A stretch of DNA of 64,000 nucleotides, taken from positions 28,252 through 92,251 of the forward strand of contig CAMHMN010000002.1 in the NCBI GenBank assembly GCA_946186245.1. The letters are read 5' to 3'. Source of the DNA: an uncultured Clostridia bacterium. GTDB lineage: Bacteria; Bacillota; Clostridia; Oscillospirales; Acutalibacteraceae. Numbering within the stretch: the first letter of the stretch is position 1; each line of letters begins with the position of its first letter. The notes under the pieces are model-generated. The model ran no database searches and had not been told where the DNA came from. It saw only the letters and a list, made by a program, of their open reading frames with translations. Below are positions 1-9,818 of the stretch, in pieces. The translations under genes and the position numbers were made by a program.

Positions 1-108
1 ATCTATTTCGGCAGTACGATCCACATATCCCGCGGCAAGCCCACAAACAGTGAATTCATTGCCATGATAGCCGATCGGCTCAGAATATCCCTGCATACCG
101 CGTCGTAA
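1..108 (+). CDS. C-terminal fragment of a CDS entering from upstream (…[35 protein letters not shown]), family not identified
   Basis: Frame 1 is open from base 1 to TAA at 106-108 and is followed directly by an intrinsic terminator. Confidence 0.55.
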   Translation: MYFGSTIHISRGKPTNSEFIAMIADRLRISLHTAS

Positions 109-112
109 AAAT

Positions 113-165
113 CAAGCCGGACTAAAGCAATCTGCCGCTGCAGTAAGCTTTAGTCCGGCTTTTAT
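113..165. terminator. Intrinsic terminator (AAGCCGGACTAAAG…CTTTAGTCCGGCTTTTATT), possibly shared by convergent genes
   Basis: 14-bp inverted repeat plus T-rich tail. Confidence 0.8.
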
Positions 166-176
166 TGGAGGAAAAA

Positions 177-302
177 CTAATGTCTGTACATACGCTTGCT
201 GCCGCCAAGTCCACAGCCCGCAAGCACAATTGCCGTGATGGATATGACAGTGCCGACAATGCCCAGGGACAGTGCAAAAGCCGCCATAACATTTCTTCTC
301 AT
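177..302 (-). CDS. 41-aa single-TM microprotein MRRNVMAAFALSLGIVGTVISITAIVLAGCGLGGSKRMYRH
   Basis: ATG at 302, stop at 177-179; SD-like AAAGGTGG upstream; hydrophobic core; TATACTATAAT -10-like sequence upstream on the minus strand; ends at a terminator. Confidence 0.55.
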   Translation of the reverse strand: MRRNVMAAFALSLGIVGTVISITAIVLAGCGLGGSKRMYRH

Positions 303-421
303 GAACCAACACCACCTTTCAACATGATTATAGTATAGCCCATAAATTTGACTAAATTGTGTCTATATTAAGTATTTTAAGAAAATTCCATACAAAGTCA
401 ATATTGTTTTCAAAAAAATGA

Positions 422-450
422 TTGAATTTAGCAAAACTATTGGGTATAAT
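422..450 (+). promoter_or_regulatory. Sigma-A promoter P1 upstream of adhE (TTGAAT-17-TATAAT)
   Basis: -35 at 422-427, -10 at 445-450, 17-bp spacer. Confidence 0.6.
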
Positions 451-480
451 ATGCATTAAGGGATGAGGGAAAAATAATGA

Positions 481-517
481 TTGACATGGCTTGAAAAGTT
501 TGTTAAAATATTAACAA
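481..517 (+). promoter_or_regulatory. Sigma-A promoter P2 (TTGACA-17-TAAAAT) overlapped by Rex-type operator TTGTTAA-AATA-TTAACAA (500-517)
   Basis: Perfect -35; the palindrome overlaps the -10 and matches the clostridial Rex consensus TTGTTAANNNNTTAACAA. Confidence 0.8.
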
Positions 518-602
518 AGAAGTGATTATTTCTTTTGCACCTGTCCTTCCGGACGGTCGAGGAATGTTACATATTACCAAAGAAAGATTGGAGAAATTCA
601 CT

Positions 603-3200
603 ATGGCAGACTACCGTATTGTAGACAGCGTGGAAGCGCTGGAAGAGAAGCTCGCAGAGGTCAGAGCGGCTCAGAGGATTTTTGCGACCTACACGCAGGA
701 GCAGGTCGACAAGATTTTCCTTGCCGCTGCCACAGCCGCGAATATGGCAAGGCTCCCGCTGGCCAAGATGGCAGTTGAGGAAACCGGTATGGGTGTGGTT
801 GAGGACAAGGTCATCAAAAACAATTACGCTGCGGAGTACATCTACAACGCTTACAAGGACACCAAGACCTGCGGCGTTATAGAGGAGGACAAGGCCTTCG
901 GTACCCAGAAGATCGCCGAACCGATCGGTGTGGTCGCGGCGGTTATTCCCACTACCAATCCCACTTCCACCGCGATATTCAAGACGCTGATCTGCCTAAA
1001 GACCAGAAACGGCATCATCATCAGCCCTCACCCCAGAGCCAAGAAAAGCACCATCGCTGCCGCGAAGATTGTGCTTGAAGCGGCGGTCAAAGCCGGTGCT
1101 CCCGAAGGAATCATCGGCTGGATAGACGTTCCTTCTCTGGAGATGACCAATCTGGTCATGAAGGAAGCCGACATCATCCTTGCCACCGGCGGCCCCGGTA
1201 TGGTCAAGGCGGCTTACAGCTCCGGCAAGCCTGCTCTTGGCGTCGGCGCCGGCAATACGCCCGCCATTATCGACAAGTCAGCGGACATTCTGCTTGCCGT
1301 CAATTCCATCATTCACTCCAAGACATTCGACAACGGCATGATCTGCGCCTCCGAGCAGTCTGTTATCGTGGATAAGGAGATATACGACGCGGTTCGCGCT
1401 GAATTCGCCGCCAGAGGATGCTATTTCCTCAAGGATGACGAAAAGGACAAGGTGCGCAAGACCATGATCATCAACGGTTCTCTCAACGCCAAGATCGTCG
1501 GTCAGAAGCCTGTGACCATCGCGGCTCTCGCGGGCGTGGAAGTTCCCGAAGCCACGAAGGTCCTCATCGGAGAAGTGGAGAGCGTCGATATTTCCGAGGA
1601 ATTCGCCCATGAGAAGCTCTCTCCCGTGCTCGCCATGTACAGGGCGGAGGACTTTGAGGACGCTGTCGCCAAAGCCGAGCAGCTGATTGCGGACGGCGGC
1701 TACGGACACACTTCTTCCCTCTACTGCAACGCCCTTACCGAAAAGGACAAGATCGCCGAATTTAGCGCCAGGATGAAGACCTGCCGTATTCTGGTCAATA
1801 CCCCTTCTTCTCACGGCGGCATAGGCGATATCTACAATTTCAAGCTCGCTCCGTCTCTTACACTGGGCTGCGGCTCATGGGGCGGCAACTCCGTTTCGGA
1901 GAACGTTGGCGTGAAGCACCTTATCAACATCAAGACCGTTGCCGAGAGGAGAGAAAACATGCTGTGGTTCAGAGCGCCTGAAAAGGTTTATATCAAGAAG
2001 GGCTGCCTGCCCGTTGCACTTGACGAGCTTAAGAACGTCATGGGCAAAAAGAAGGTATTCATCGTCACCGACCAGTTCCTTTACAAGAACGGCTACACCA
2101 AGGGCATTACCGACAAGCTGGATGAAATGGGCATTGTCCACGCGACATTCTTCGATGTGGCTCCCGATCCGACGCTGGCCTGCGCTCTGGAAGGCGTGAA
2201 GCAGATGCGCGCTTTTGAGCCTGACTGCATCATCGCGGTCGGCGGCGGCTCGGCAATGGATGCCGGCAAGATCATGTGGGTGCTCTATGAACATCCCGAG
2301 GCAGACTTCCGCGATATGGCCATGCGCTTCATGGATATCCGCAAGAGAGTCTACACCTTCCCCAAGATGGGTCAGAAGGCTTACTTCATCGCGGTGCCGA
2401 CTTCCGCCGGTACAGGTTCCGAGGTTACTCCCTTCGCTGTCATCACCGACGACGAAGGCATCAAGTACCCGCTGGCCGACTATCAGCTGCTGCCGAATAT
2501 GGCCATCGTCGATGCCGATATGCAGATGACCGCCCCCAAGGGACTTACTTCCGCTTCCGGTATAGACGCCATGAGCCATGCGCTCGAAGCCTATGTTTCC
2601 ATCATGGCAACCGATTACACCGACGGTCTGGCACTTCAGGCAATCAAGACCATCTTCGATTACCTGCCGACCTGCTACGACGACGGCAACAACCAGCCCT
2701 TCGCCAGAGAGAAGATGGCTAATGCCGCCACGATTGCGGGCATGGCCTTCGCCAATGCCTTCCTCGGCATCAATCACTCGCTTGCTCACAAACTGGGTGC
2801 CTATCACCACATTGCACACGGTATCGCCAATGCTCTCGTCCTCACCCACGTCATGCGCTACAACGCCGCCGAGGTTCCCACCAAGATGGGCACCTTCTCG
2901 CAGTATGATCATCCCAAGACCCTCAGAAGATACGCCGAGATCGCCGAATATCTCGGAATTCCGGGTGCGGATGACAATGAGAAGCTGGAAGGCCTTATTG
3001 CCAAGCTGGAGGAACTCAAGGAGAAGATCGGCATCAAGAAGACCATTGCCGATTACGGTGTAACGGAAGAGGACTTCCTTGCCACCCTCGACGAAATGAG
3101 CGAGAACGCCTTTGACGACCAGTGCACAGGCGCCAACCCGAGATACCCGCTGATCAGCGAACTCAAGGAAATCTACAAGAAGGCATACTACGGGGAGTAA
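603..3200 (+). CDS. adhE: Bifunctional acetaldehyde-CoA/alcohol dehydrogenase
   Basis: ALDH half followed by an iron-ADH half (GGGSAMDAGK, GIDAMSHALEAYVS, FLGINHSLAHKLGAYHHIAHG). Start at 603 preferred over 522 because of the SD. Confidence 0.95.
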   Translation: MADYRIVDSVEALEEKLAEVRAAQRIFATYTQEQVDKIFLAAATAANMARLPLAKMAVEETGMGVVEDKVIKNNYAAEYIYNAYKDTKTCGVIEEDKAFGTQKIAEPIGVVAAVIPTTNPTSTAIFKTLICLKTRNGIIISPHPRAKKSTIAAAKIVLEAAVKAGAPEGIIGWIDVPSLEMTNLVMKEADIILATGGPGMVKAAYSSGKPALGVGAGNTPAIIDKSADILLAVNSIIHSKTFDNGMICASEQSVIVDKEIYDAVRAEFAARGCYFLKDDEKDKVRKTMIINGSLNAKIVGQKPVTIAALAGVEVPEATKVLIGEVESVDISEEFAHEKLSPVLAMYRAEDFEDAVAKAEQLIADGGYGHTSSLYCNALTEKDKIAEFSARMKTCRILVNTPSSHGGIGDIYNFKLAPSLTLGCGSWGGNSVSENVGVKHLINIKTVAERRENMLWFRAPEKVYIKKGCLPVALDELKNVMGKKKVFIVTDQFLYKNGYTKGITDKLDEMGIVHATFFDVAPDPTLACALEGVKQMRAFEPDCIIAVGGGSAMDAGKIMWVLYEHPEADFRDMAMRFMDIRKRVYTFPKMGQKAYFIAVPTSAGTGSEVTPFAVITDDEGIKYPLADYQLLPNMAIVDADMQMTAPKGLTSASGIDAMSHALEAYVSIMATDYTDGLALQAIKTIFDYLPTCYDDGNNQPFAREKMANAATIAGMAFANAFLGINHSLAHKLGAYHHIAHGIANALVLTHVMRYNAAEVPTKMGTFSQYDHPKTLRRYAEIAEYLGIPGADDNEKLEGLIAKLEELKEKIGIKKTIADYGVTEEDFLATLDEMSENAFDDQCTGANPRYPLISELKEIYKKAYYGE

Positions 3201-3255
3201 AAAGCGCTGCGCGCTGAATATATGATCAATCCTGATAAGGAGGACAATATAGATT

Positions 3256-4017
3256 ATGGAATTTGATATAAGCAAAATGGAAGTAATCGCCACCAGACCC
3301 AACAAGGTGATCTACAGGTGCGGCGATTACACAGTGAAAGTGTTCAACGAGGATTTTTCCAAATCCGACATACTCAACGAAGCTCTCAACACCGCCAGAG
3401 TGGAAGAAACGGGTCTGCCGATTGCCAAGGTGCAGCAGGTCACCATGATTGACGGCAAATGGGCCATCGTTTTCGATTACATCGAGGGTACCACTCTCGC
3501 AGAACTGATGGAGAAGAATCCCGACAAGCTGGACGAATATCTCGAACTGTTTGTCAATCTTCAGCTTGAGATACAGAGCAAGAGAGCGCGCCTGCTCAAT
3601 AAACTGAAGGACAAGATGGAGAGAAAGATTTCCGAAACAGGCCTTGACGCCACCACACGTTATGAGCTTGATACACGTCTTGCCGGTATGAAGAAGCATG
3701 TCAAAGTCTGCCACGGCGACTTCAATCCCAGCAATATCATCATCAATCCCGAAGGCAAGGCGTATGTGCTCGACTGGTCGCACGTCACCCAGGGCAACGG
3801 CGCTGCCGACGCGGCCAGAACATATCTGCTCTTCTCGCTGGAAGGCAAGACCGAGCTGGCCGAAAAATATATGAAGCTCTACTGCAAAAAGAGCGATACC
3901 GCACGGCAGTACGTGCAGCAGTGGCTCCCGATCGTCGCCGCTTCCCAGTCGGTCAAGGGCAAGCCGGAGGAGAGAGAATTCCTGCTCAAATGGGTCAATG
4001 TGGTGGAATATCAGTAA
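3256..4017 (+). CDS. Aminoglycoside phosphotransferase/choline kinase-like protein kinase-fold enzyme
   Basis: VCHGDFNPSNIIINPEGKAYVLDWSHVTQGNGAADAAR = APH catalytic loop; ATG preceded by SD GGAGG. Confidence 0.8.
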   Translation: MEFDISKMEVIATRPNKVIYRCGDYTVKVFNEDFSKSDILNEALNTARVEETGLPIAKVQQVTMIDGKWAIVFDYIEGTTLAELMEKNPDKLDEYLELFVNLQLEIQSKRARLLNKLKDKMERKISETGLDATTRYELDTRLAGMKKHVKVCHGDFNPSNIIINPEGKAYVLDWSHVTQGNGAADAARTYLLFSLEGKTELAEKYMKLYCKKSDTARQYVQQWLPIVAASQSVKGKPEEREFLLKWVNVVEYQ

Positions 4018-4063
4018 TTCTCTGAGATTTCCTCTTTTATGAGCAATCTGTAAATAGAATTCA

Positions 4064-4106
4064 GAAGCATACGGTGCAGAATTGCGCGTCGTATGCTTCT
4101 TTTTTA
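4064..4106 (+). terminator. Intrinsic terminator GAAGCATACG…CGTATGCTTCTTTTTT
   Basis: 10-bp stem plus T-run. Confidence 0.85.
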
Positions 4107-4155
4107 CATGTAAAAAATTTCTTAATAATATATTCGACAAATCATAAACTTTTAT

Positions 4156-4184
4156 TTGACAAAATGGCGTCTGTATGGTTTAAT
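4156..4184 (+). promoter_or_regulatory. Sigma-A promoter (TTGACA-17-TTTAAT)
   Basis: Consensus -35, 17-bp spacer. Confidence 0.65.
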
Positions 4185-4286
4185 ATATAAGATGTAAAGA
4201 GTGTATCGACATACAGAAGAATTGTTTAGTAACGACAGATAAATTTTTTTAACAGCCATAGAAATAATGTGATACCAGAAGGGAAA

Positions 4287-5057
4287 ATGAAAAAAATGAG
4301 CAAGAATATAGCCATCATCTTTGCGGGAGGCAGCGGTGCGCGAATGGGCTCCGGTATGCCGAAGCAGTTCCTTGAGGTTGCGGGTAAGCCTATCATCATT
4401 CACACACTGGATTTGTTTGAGGAACACGACATGATCGATAAGATATACATCGCCTGCAAGGAGGAGTATATCAAATATCTGAAAAGGCTGATTGAGAAGA
4501 ATCTCATCAGAAAGGTCGCGGGAATCGTTCCCGGCGGTACCACCGGTCAGGATTCCATTTACAAGGCGCTGAAGCTTGCCTATGAAGAAAACGACGGCGA
4601 TGACATCGTTCTCATTCACGACGGTGTGCGCCCTCACATTACTTCCGCGGTCATCAGCGAGGATATAGAATGCGTCAAGCAGCACGGTTCAGCTGTCACA
4701 TGCACACCTCTCTTTGAAACGCCGGTCATCAGCACAGACGGCAAGACCATTGAAGACGTACCGTCGAGGGATAAATTCTTCACCGCACAGGCACCGCAGT
4801 GCTTCTACCTCAAAGATGTGATAGCGGCACATGAACAGATGCGTAAAGACAATCCGAAATACGAGGGTATTATCGACACCTGCACGCTGATGAAGAAACT
4901 GGGACACGATGTGGTCATGGTGCAGGGCAACAGAGGCAACGTGAAGGTTACCACGCCGGAAGATCTCTATATTTTCCACGGACTGGTGCAGTACCATGAG
5001 GTCGAGCAGATATTTGGTTTCGGCGAGAAGGAAGTTGTACGTAATCTGAAGAAGTAA
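4287..5057 (+). CDS. IspD/TarI-family cytidylyltransferase; D-ribitol-5-phosphate cytidylyltransferase likely from context
   Basis: AGGSGARMGSGMPKQFLEVAGKPII, IHDGVRPHI, TAQAPQCF, NVKVTTPEDL motifs; followed by CDP-glycerol transferase family genes. Confidence 0.85.
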   Translation: MKKMSKNIAIIFAGGSGARMGSGMPKQFLEVAGKPIIIHTLDLFEEHDMIDKIYIACKEEYIKYLKRLIEKNLIRKVAGIVPGGTTGQDSIYKALKLAYEENDGDDIVLIHDGVRPHITSAVISEDIECVKQHGSAVTCTPLFETPVISTDGKTIEDVPSRDKFFTAQAPQCFYLKDVIAAHEQMRKDNPKYEGIIDTCTLMKKLGHDVVMVQGNRGNVKVTTPEDLYIFHGLVQYHEVEQIFGFGEKEVVRNLKK

Positions 5058-5116
5058 TCTATTGTTGCCTGTTTCACAGGCGGATTTGTATTATTTTAAT
5101 AATGACATGAGGTTTT

Positions 5117-6475
5117 ATGATGCGTAAAGATAAAGAGCTGTTTACCGAAGCGTATGATGAAGAAACCCAACAGATCACACTCATCAAACACGGCAGGAAG
5201 GCAATATTGACCACCGCAATGGCGGAGGGCAATTTCATGAGAAAAGCCAAGTTGACTGTTCACCGCAAGATCGTTCATTTTTTCCGCCCCGTCAACCAGT
5301 TCTTTATTGACCGTGACGAAGCGATAGGCGCACGCAAACGCCGACAGCTGCTCAAAGACATGAAGGTGGTTCCCAACCGTATTGTCTTCGGCACCTTTCA
5401 GAATTGCTACACCTGCAACTGCAAATATGTCGCGGATGAGATACTCAGACGCGGGCTGGATTATGAGCTGATATTCCTTGTGAATGGCGACGTCTTTTAT
5501 CACAGAGAAAAGTACGGCATTCCCAGCGGTGTCAAGCTGGTCCTCAGAGGCTCGCTGGCAAGCTATTTTGCGTTGGGAACCGCAAAATTCTGGGTGGACA
5601 ACGCCCTCAACTGCATCTGGAAGAAGATTCCGAAAAAGCCGGAGCAGATCTATATCGATCTGTGGCACGGGTCGCTTGGCATCAAGCGGCTTGGGGGTGA
5701 AAAGCGCTGGATCAATCTGGCAAAGAAGTCTGCCGAGGTCATCGACTACTTTGTGACCGACAGCGTCTTTGAAGAAGGCGTGTTCCACACCTCCTTCTGG
5801 CCGGAGGTGCCTCAGCTGAAATTCGGTCATCCGAGAAATGACGTCCTGTTTGACAGGGAGAAGCTGAAGGAACTTCGCGAAAAGGTGTATGCCTTCTACA
5901 AGATCGCGCCGGATGTGAAAACGGTGCTTTACGCGCCGACCTTCCGCGACAATAAATCCGACGTCAGCGCCATAAGGATCGACTGTATGCAGCTGAAGGA
6001 AACGCTGGAACGGAAATTCGGCGGCGAGTGGAAGGTGATCGTCAAGGCGCATATGCACAATCGCCACAACAGCGAGCTGCGACATATGTTCGCCAACCGC
6101 GATTCCATCATTGACGCCAGTGACTACATAGATATGCAGGAGCTGATTGCCGCGGCCGACGTGGGAATCACGGACTACTCCAGCTGGATATTCGACTTTA
6201 TGCTCAAAGGCGCGCCTGCGTTCATCTACGCCCGCGACATAAAGCAGTACATCAATTCCAGAGGTTTCTTCTACCCGCTGGATCAGACGCCCTTCTCCAT
6301 TGCTGAGAATGACGACACCCTTTCAAAGAATATCATGGATTTTGACGAGGCGGCCTATGCCGAGGCCGTCAAGGGATTCCTTGACGAAAAGGGCTGTTAT
6401 GAAGACGGTCACGCCGCAGAACGCATCGTGGACTTTATCTGTCAACTGAGCGACGAGTCAACACAAACGAAATAA
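5117..6475 (+). CDS. CDP-glycerol glycerophosphotransferase family protein (teichoic-acid polymerase/primase like)
   Basis: DLWHGSLGIKRLGG, VLYAPTFRDN, DVGITDYSSWIFDFMLKGAPAFIYA (Glyphos_transf motifs). Confidence 0.88.
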   Translation: MMRKDKELFTEAYDEETQQITLIKHGRKAILTTAMAEGNFMRKAKLTVHRKIVHFFRPVNQFFIDRDEAIGARKRRQLLKDMKVVPNRIVFGTFQNCYTCNCKYVADEILRRGLDYELIFLVNGDVFYHREKYGIPSGVKLVLRGSLASYFALGTAKFWVDNALNCIWKKIPKKPEQIYIDLWHGSLGIKRLGGEKRWINLAKKSAEVIDYFVTDSVFEEGVFHTSFWPEVPQLKFGHPRNDVLFDREKLKELREKVYAFYKIAPDVKTVLYAPTFRDNKSDVSAIRIDCMQLKETLERKFGGEWKVIVKAHMHNRHNSELRHMFANRDSIIDASDYIDMQELIAAADVGITDYSSWIFDFMLKGAPAFIYARDIKQYINSRGFFYPLDQTPFSIAENDDTLSKNIMDFDEAAYAEAVKGFLDEKGCYEDGHAAERIVDFICQLSDESTQTK

Positions 6476-6476
6476 A

Positions 6477-8090
6477 ATGGATAATGCAAACATCATCATC
6501 AAAACGCTCCGCTGGGACAATATTTACCTCAAGGCGGGGCTTGAGGGCAATAGGGAAGGCGTTGAGTTTGCCGTTGCCGACAAAAGCTCCCGCCGGGTCT
6601 TTCCGATGGAATACTTTGACACGGAGACAGGTGAGCTGACTGTTAATGTCACCAATGTCGGCGGTGCGAAAATGCTCTCCAACGGAGTGTGGTACCTGAA
6701 ATACAGAACAGATGGAGGCGAGTGGAAAACTCTCCCCATCAGCATGGAAGTCGGCTATTGCCTGAAGGATATGGACAAGGTTTACCGTTACGCCGGCACC
6801 TGTTACGCCTGTGTATTTACGTTTGTTCCTGTCCGAGAGGACGAAGATCTTATCTTTGAGATGACTTTCACCTACATGGTGCGCAACGACAATATCCGCA
6901 AGCGAAAATTCAAGGTCGAAGCCCCGCGATTCAGGAAGAGATTTCTCAAGAAGCTGATCTATTTCCTGGAAAGTGTCATCAATGTCATCTATCAGATTGT
7001 GTCCCATCTCACGCCCAAGAACGGCAGCCGAGTGCTGCTCATGTCGGAATCCAGATGTCCCATGAACGGCAACCTCAAAGCGCTTAACGACCGTATCAGA
7101 CAGCGCGGTCTTGATAAGAAGCGGCTGAAGATGTCCTATTGGTTTGTCAAGACGCTGGAGGATGACAGTAATTTCAAGATTCTCTGGATCTGGCTGAGAC
7201 TGGCGTTTATTACCGCCAGACAGGACTACATTTTTGTGGACGATTATTCCATGTTTTTCAACAACGTGAAGCTCAATCCGAAAACCACGCTGGTACAGGT
7301 GTGGCATGCCGGGGTTGGCTTCAAGGCGGTAGGCTATGCCCGTTTCGGCAAGAAGGGAACTCCGAATCCCTGGCGCTGCTGCTACCGTCAGCTGGATTAC
7401 GCCATTGTGGGCGGTGAATTCCTGCGGGAGGTCTACGCTGAGGTGTTCGGCATTGACCGCGAACGCTGCCTGCCCTACGGACTTATGCGGCTGGACAATT
7501 ACCTCGACGCAAAGAAGGTTGCCGTCTTCCGCCGTGATTTTTACGATAAAAATCCCGACTGGCAGGGGCGGAAGATCATTCTCTTCGCACCCACCTTCCG
7601 CGGTCCCAGTCAGAGAACCGCCTATTATCCCTACGAGATGCTCGACTGGGACAAATTATACGATTTCTGCGGTGACGAATATCTCTTCGTCATCAAGCAG
7701 CATCCGTTCATACAAAAGCCGGTCACGATAGAGCCGAAATATGCCGGAAGGATCATTGATTTTTCCAGCTATCCCGATATCAATGAGCTTTTCTATGTCA
7801 CGGATATTCTGATCACCGATTACTCGTCCAATATATACGAATTTTCGCTTCACCGCAAGCCCATGCTCTTCCTTGCCTTTGACAAGGAGGAATACGAGCT
7901 GATGCGGGGACTGCACCGCACTCTTGACCGTCACGCGCCCGGCAAGGTCTGCCGCACGACGGAGGAGCTTCTCGAAGCCATTAGAAAGGGCGATTTTGAG
8001 ATGGAGCGGCTGGATCGCTTTGTCAGAGAGAACTTCGACCATACCGAAGGGCTTGCCGCCGACAAGGTGATAGACAATATCATTCTATAA
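6477..8090 (+). CDS. CDP-glycerol glycerophosphotransferase family protein, second paralog
   Basis: VQVWHAGVGFKAVGYARFG, ILFAPTFRGP, DILITDYSSNIYEFSLHRKPMLFLAFD. Confidence 0.88.
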   Translation: MDNANIIIKTLRWDNIYLKAGLEGNREGVEFAVADKSSRRVFPMEYFDTETGELTVNVTNVGGAKMLSNGVWYLKYRTDGGEWKTLPISMEVGYCLKDMDKVYRYAGTCYACVFTFVPVREDEDLIFEMTFTYMVRNDNIRKRKFKVEAPRFRKRFLKKLIYFLESVINVIYQIVSHLTPKNGSRVLLMSESRCPMNGNLKALNDRIRQRGLDKKRLKMSYWFVKTLEDDSNFKILWIWLRLAFITARQDYIFVDDYSMFFNNVKLNPKTTLVQVWHAGVGFKAVGYARFGKKGTPNPWRCCYRQLDYAIVGGEFLREVYAEVFGIDRERCLPYGLMRLDNYLDAKKVAVFRRDFYDKNPDWQGRKIILFAPTFRGPSQRTAYYPYEMLDWDKLYDFCGDEYLFVIKQHPFIQKPVTIEPKYAGRIIDFSSYPDINELFYVTDILITDYSSNIYEFSLHRKPMLFLAFDKEEYELMRGLHRTLDRHAPGKVCRTTEELLEAIRKGDFEMERLDRFVRENFDHTEGLAADKVIDNIIL

Positions 8091-8119
8091 GACTATCCGT
8101 TTATGTTTCTCCTTTTTGT

Positions 8120-8168
8120 GACGCGCACGGGCAGTTTCAACAATGGAACGTCCGTGCGTCTGTCTTTT
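8120..8168 (+). terminator. Intrinsic terminator GACGCGCACGG…CCGTGCGTCTGTCTTTT
   Basis: GC-rich stem with a small bulge, T-rich tail. Confidence 0.65.
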
Positions 8169-8290
8169 ATTGTTTCACTTTAACGAATTAGCGTGATAAT
8201 ATGATAAAGCACACTTTTTCTCTTGCAATATGGAGGTTCAGGTGATAAAATATACTCATTCCTGATAAACTATTCAAAGGCGATGATAAA

Positions 8291-8899
8291 ATGGTTGCAA
8301 TTATTGATTACGGAGCGGGCAATATTCTCAGCGTTCAGAAGGCGCTCGATCATATCGGCTGCGAGAATGTGGTGACTTCCGACGCGTCCGTGATTTCGGG
8401 AGCGGACGGAGCAATTCTGCCGGGCGTCGGTTCCTTCGGTGACGCGATGGATCATCTGACAGACAGCGGACTTGTCGGCGCGGTCAGGGAGTTTGCGTCG
8501 AGCGGTAAGCCCTTTCTTGGCATATGCCTCGGGCTGCAGGTGCTTTTTGACGCGAGCGAGGAATCACCGGATGCGACGGGTCTTTCGGTATTTTCCGGCA
8601 GGGTCAGACGCTTTCCCTCTGATATGGGGCTCAAAATCCCCCACATCGGCTGGAATTCCATTGAATATGACCGGGAATGCCCGATATTCAAGGGACTTTC
8701 CGATCAGCCTTATGTCTATTTTGTGCACAGCTATTACCTTCAGGCGGAGGACGAGGGCGTGGTGAGCGCGGTGGCGGAATATGGCATTCCATTCCACGCG
8801 GCGGTCTGGAAGGACAATGTGTTTGCCACGCAGTTCCACCCGGAAAAGAGCGGAAGCGTCGGCCTGCAGATACTGCGCAATTTCGTCGGATTGATGTAA
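8291..8899 (+). CDS. hisH: Imidazole glycerol phosphate synthase subunit HisH
   Basis: GAGNILSVQKAL, PGVGSFGDAM, GICLGLQVLF, QFHPEKSG glutaminase motifs. Confidence 0.95.
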   Translation: MVAIIDYGAGNILSVQKALDHIGCENVVTSDASVISGADGAILPGVGSFGDAMDHLTDSGLVGAVREFASSGKPFLGICLGLQVLFDASEESPDATGLSVFSGRVRRFPSDMGLKIPHIGWNSIEYDRECPIFKGLSDQPYVYFVHSYYLQAEDEGVVSAVAEYGIPFHAAVWKDNVFATQFHPEKSGSVGLQILRNFVGLM

Positions 8900-8913
8900 C
8901 GGGGGGTTAGAAA

Positions 8914-9675
8914 ATGTTTGCAAAGAGAATCATTCCCTGTCTGGACGTGAAGAACGGCAGGGTGGTCAAGGGCGTGAGCTTCGTCAACCTGCGCGACGCG
9001 GGCGATCCGGTGGAATGTGCCGCCGAATACGACCGACAGGGCGCGGACGAGCTGGTGTTTCTCGATATCACCGCATCCTCGGATGCAAGGAATATTGTGA
9101 TTGATATGGTGCGCAGGGTGGCCGAAACGGTGTTCATTCCCTTCACCGTAGGCGGCGGCATACGCACGGTGGATGATTTCACGGCGCTGCTTCGAGCCGG
9201 TGCCGACAAGGTGTCGGTCAATTCCGCCGTCATTCTCCGGCCGGAATTCATTTCCGAAGCGGCATACAAATTCGGCAGTCAGTGCGTGGTGGTGGCCATT
9301 GACGCCAAGCGACGGGCAGACGGGAGCGGATGGACGATCTACAAAAACGGCGGCAGGGTCGATATGGGGATTGACGCGGTGGAATGGGCTGTGGAAGCGG
9401 AAAAACGCGGCGCCGGAGAGATACTGCTCACCAGCATGGACTGCGACGGGCAGAAAAACGGCTACGATCTGGAGCTTACCCGCACCATCAGCGAGAATGT
9501 GGGCATTCCGGTGATCGCTTCCGGCGGCGCAGGGGAGAAGAAGCACTTCCTGGACGCGCTGGATTATGGCAAAGCGGATGCCGCGCTGGCGGCTTCGCTC
9601 TTCCACTTCAAGGAGCTGGAAATACCCGACCTCAAAAATTACCTTGCCGGCAACGGGGTGTCCGTCAGAAGGTAG
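8914..9675 (+). CDS. hisF: Imidazole glycerol phosphate synthase subunit HisF
   Basis: [37 protein letters not shown]-barrel HisF signature. Confidence 0.96.
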   Translation: MFAKRIIPCLDVKNGRVVKGVSFVNLRDAGDPVECAAEYDRQGADELVFLDITASSDARNIVIDMVRRVAETVFIPFTVGGGIRTVDDFTALLRAGADKVSVNSAVILRPEFISEAAYKFGSQCVVVAIDAKRRADGSGWTIYKNGGRVDMGIDAVEWAVEAEKRGAGEILLTSMDCDGQKNGYDLELTRTISENVGIPVIASGGAGEKKHFLDALDYGKADAALAASLFHFKELEIPDLKNYLAGNGVSVRR

Positions 9676-9702
9676 ATTTTCCCTTCGGATCATAACCAAA
9701 AA

Positions 9703-9750
9703 GCGCTGTTATTCATTGAAAGTTTTTCATTGAAAGGACGGCGTTTTTTT
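9703..9750 (+). terminator. Probable terminator after hisF (CGCTGT…ACGGCGTTTTTTT)
   Basis: Short stem with one wobble, long T-run. Confidence 0.5.
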
Positions 9751-9818
9751 CTTGTTCATTGACTTTACCGGGAATGAGTGGTAGAATAGTTGTATATGAA
9801 TGTAACGGAGGAACTGCC

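Noticed and set aside
1875-3305. 476-aa minus-strand ORF opposite adhE
   Set aside because: Antisense shadow ORF of a highly biased gene.
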